In this document: one piece after another, positions 63,599 to 64,000 of the stretch
How positions within the stretch are numbered: the first letter of the stretch is position 1
Layout: every line of letters starts with the position of its first letter
NCBI RefSeq assembly: GCF_018294505.1
Contig: NC_057809.1
Location: forward strand, 506,751,914-506,815,913
Source: Triticum aestivum
Lineage: Eukaryota > Streptophyta > Magnoliopsida > Poales > Poaceae
Direction of reading: 5' to 3'
Length of the DNA stretch: 64,000 bases
Notes under the pieces: generated by a model
What the model was told of the DNA's origin: nothing
Seen by the model: the letters and a program-made list of their open reading frames with translations, nothing else
Database searches by the model: none
Made by a program: the position numbers and the translations under genes

Positions 63599-64000
63599 GC
63601 CCCTTTCCAAGAGGGGCAAGCCGTCCGTGCCGGTGACCTCTGTCCATCCAGAGGCACCGGACGTCCTGCTGGGAGCGCTTCGCGGTGCTTCCATCGACGA
63701 AGAGCACCGCACTATTATGAGTGCGGTGATCAAGAAGGTTCAGTCCACCAAGAGCGGACTGACTGAAGCCTATGCCAGCCTTCCAACAGGCTTTGAAGTA
63801 AGTATTTAAAATATAGGAAAAATATTACCGCATAGACAGTAGCCCCTGATGCTCTGTTTGGTGTTCACAAAGAAAAGCCGAATAGAGGATCAAATAATAT
63901 CTGCAGGAGTCTAATATAAGTATGTCTGTATGCGTATGCAGGCTTCGCTGCTGACCTCTGCCGCACTGACTGCGGAGGTCGCTGCACTGAGGCAGAACCT
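63599..64000 (+). pseudogene. Host TE gene, resumed exons (second copy, runs off window)
   Basis: An exon to 63797 ends at a GTAAGT donor. The next exon opens at 63942 after TATGCAG and encodes a heptad-like segment (ASLLTSAALTAEVAALRQN), suggesting a coiled coil. It continues past the right edge. Together with 18532-19286 it reconstructs one multi-exon TE gene split by 44 kb of later insertions. Confidence 0.6.

Larger units (their letters stand above)
55744..63962. repeat. Tandem duplication, unit 2 (8,219 bp)
   Basis: Second copy of 47524-55743. The junction shares GCA between the host exon (CTGCCGCA) and the gag sequence (GAGCATCATC). By eye about eleven substitutions plus length changes in G- and T-runs separate the copies, roughly 0.1-0.2%. 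Confidence 0.95.

Noticed and set aside
1..64000. tRNA, rRNA or microRNA genes
   Set aside because: No cloverleaf with A/B boxes, no rRNA sequence and no clear miRNA hairpin outside MITEs was recognised by eye. A tRNAscan or small-RNA search was not possible.

Overview
This is a nuclear genomic window from a grass of the wheat tribe (Triticeae: wheat, Aegilops, barley or rye type). The evidence is one intron-rich plant gene with intronic Stowaway MITEs, followed by deeply nested LTR retrotransposons of Angela/BARE-like Copia and Athila-like Gypsy type. The species cannot be fixed from the sequence alone.

Layout. (1) About 1-12.8 kb: a DEG7 (Protease Do-like 7) gene on the minus strand. Twenty-two consecutive coding exons can be read, all with GT-AG junctions (995 codons plus 2 nt). 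The last ~100 codons lie beyond the left edge. The first protease domain keeps its catalytic triad. The second has visibly lost it. Introns carry MITEs, an RTE LINE tail, a 47-bp tandem repeat and two exon-like GC islands. (2) About 12.8-17.4 kb: intergenic DNA with a Mutator-type MITE whose loop holds a Stowaway MITE, AT-rich repeats, a GC-rich relic and a truncated Copia LTR. (3) 17.4-64 kb: nested transposable elements.

The nest can be unpicked from target-site duplications (TSDs). A host TE gene (exons at 18532-19286, continuing at 55380 and 63599) is interrupted by an outer Gypsy element (19287-55379). The left LTR of that element is split by a Copia element (20250-37388, TSD GAATC), and one LTR of that Copia is split by a young, coding-intact Copia (21733-30307, TSD TCTTG). 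The internal region of the outer Gypsy is split by a second element of the same Gypsy family (38973-50938, TSD GACAA), whose left LTR is split by a 2.39-kb solo LTR (40120-42509, TSD GGGCG). Finally an ~8.22-kb block (47524-55743) is tandemly repeated at 55744-63962 with a 3-bp microhomology at the junction and only about a dozen visible differences.

Functional reading. The only host gene recognised is DEG7. The young Copia encodes one uninterrupted gag-protease-integrase-RT-RNase H polyprotein and looks potentially autonomous. The Gypsy elements encode gag plus an aspartic protease, with a canonical A-AAA-AAG slippery site between the two frames, and an ATHILA ORF1-like protein, but no reverse transcriptase or integrase. 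They must depend on another element. Most notable, the two Gypsy copies have near-identical LTRs, gag and non-coding flanks but strongly divergent ORF1 cassettes.
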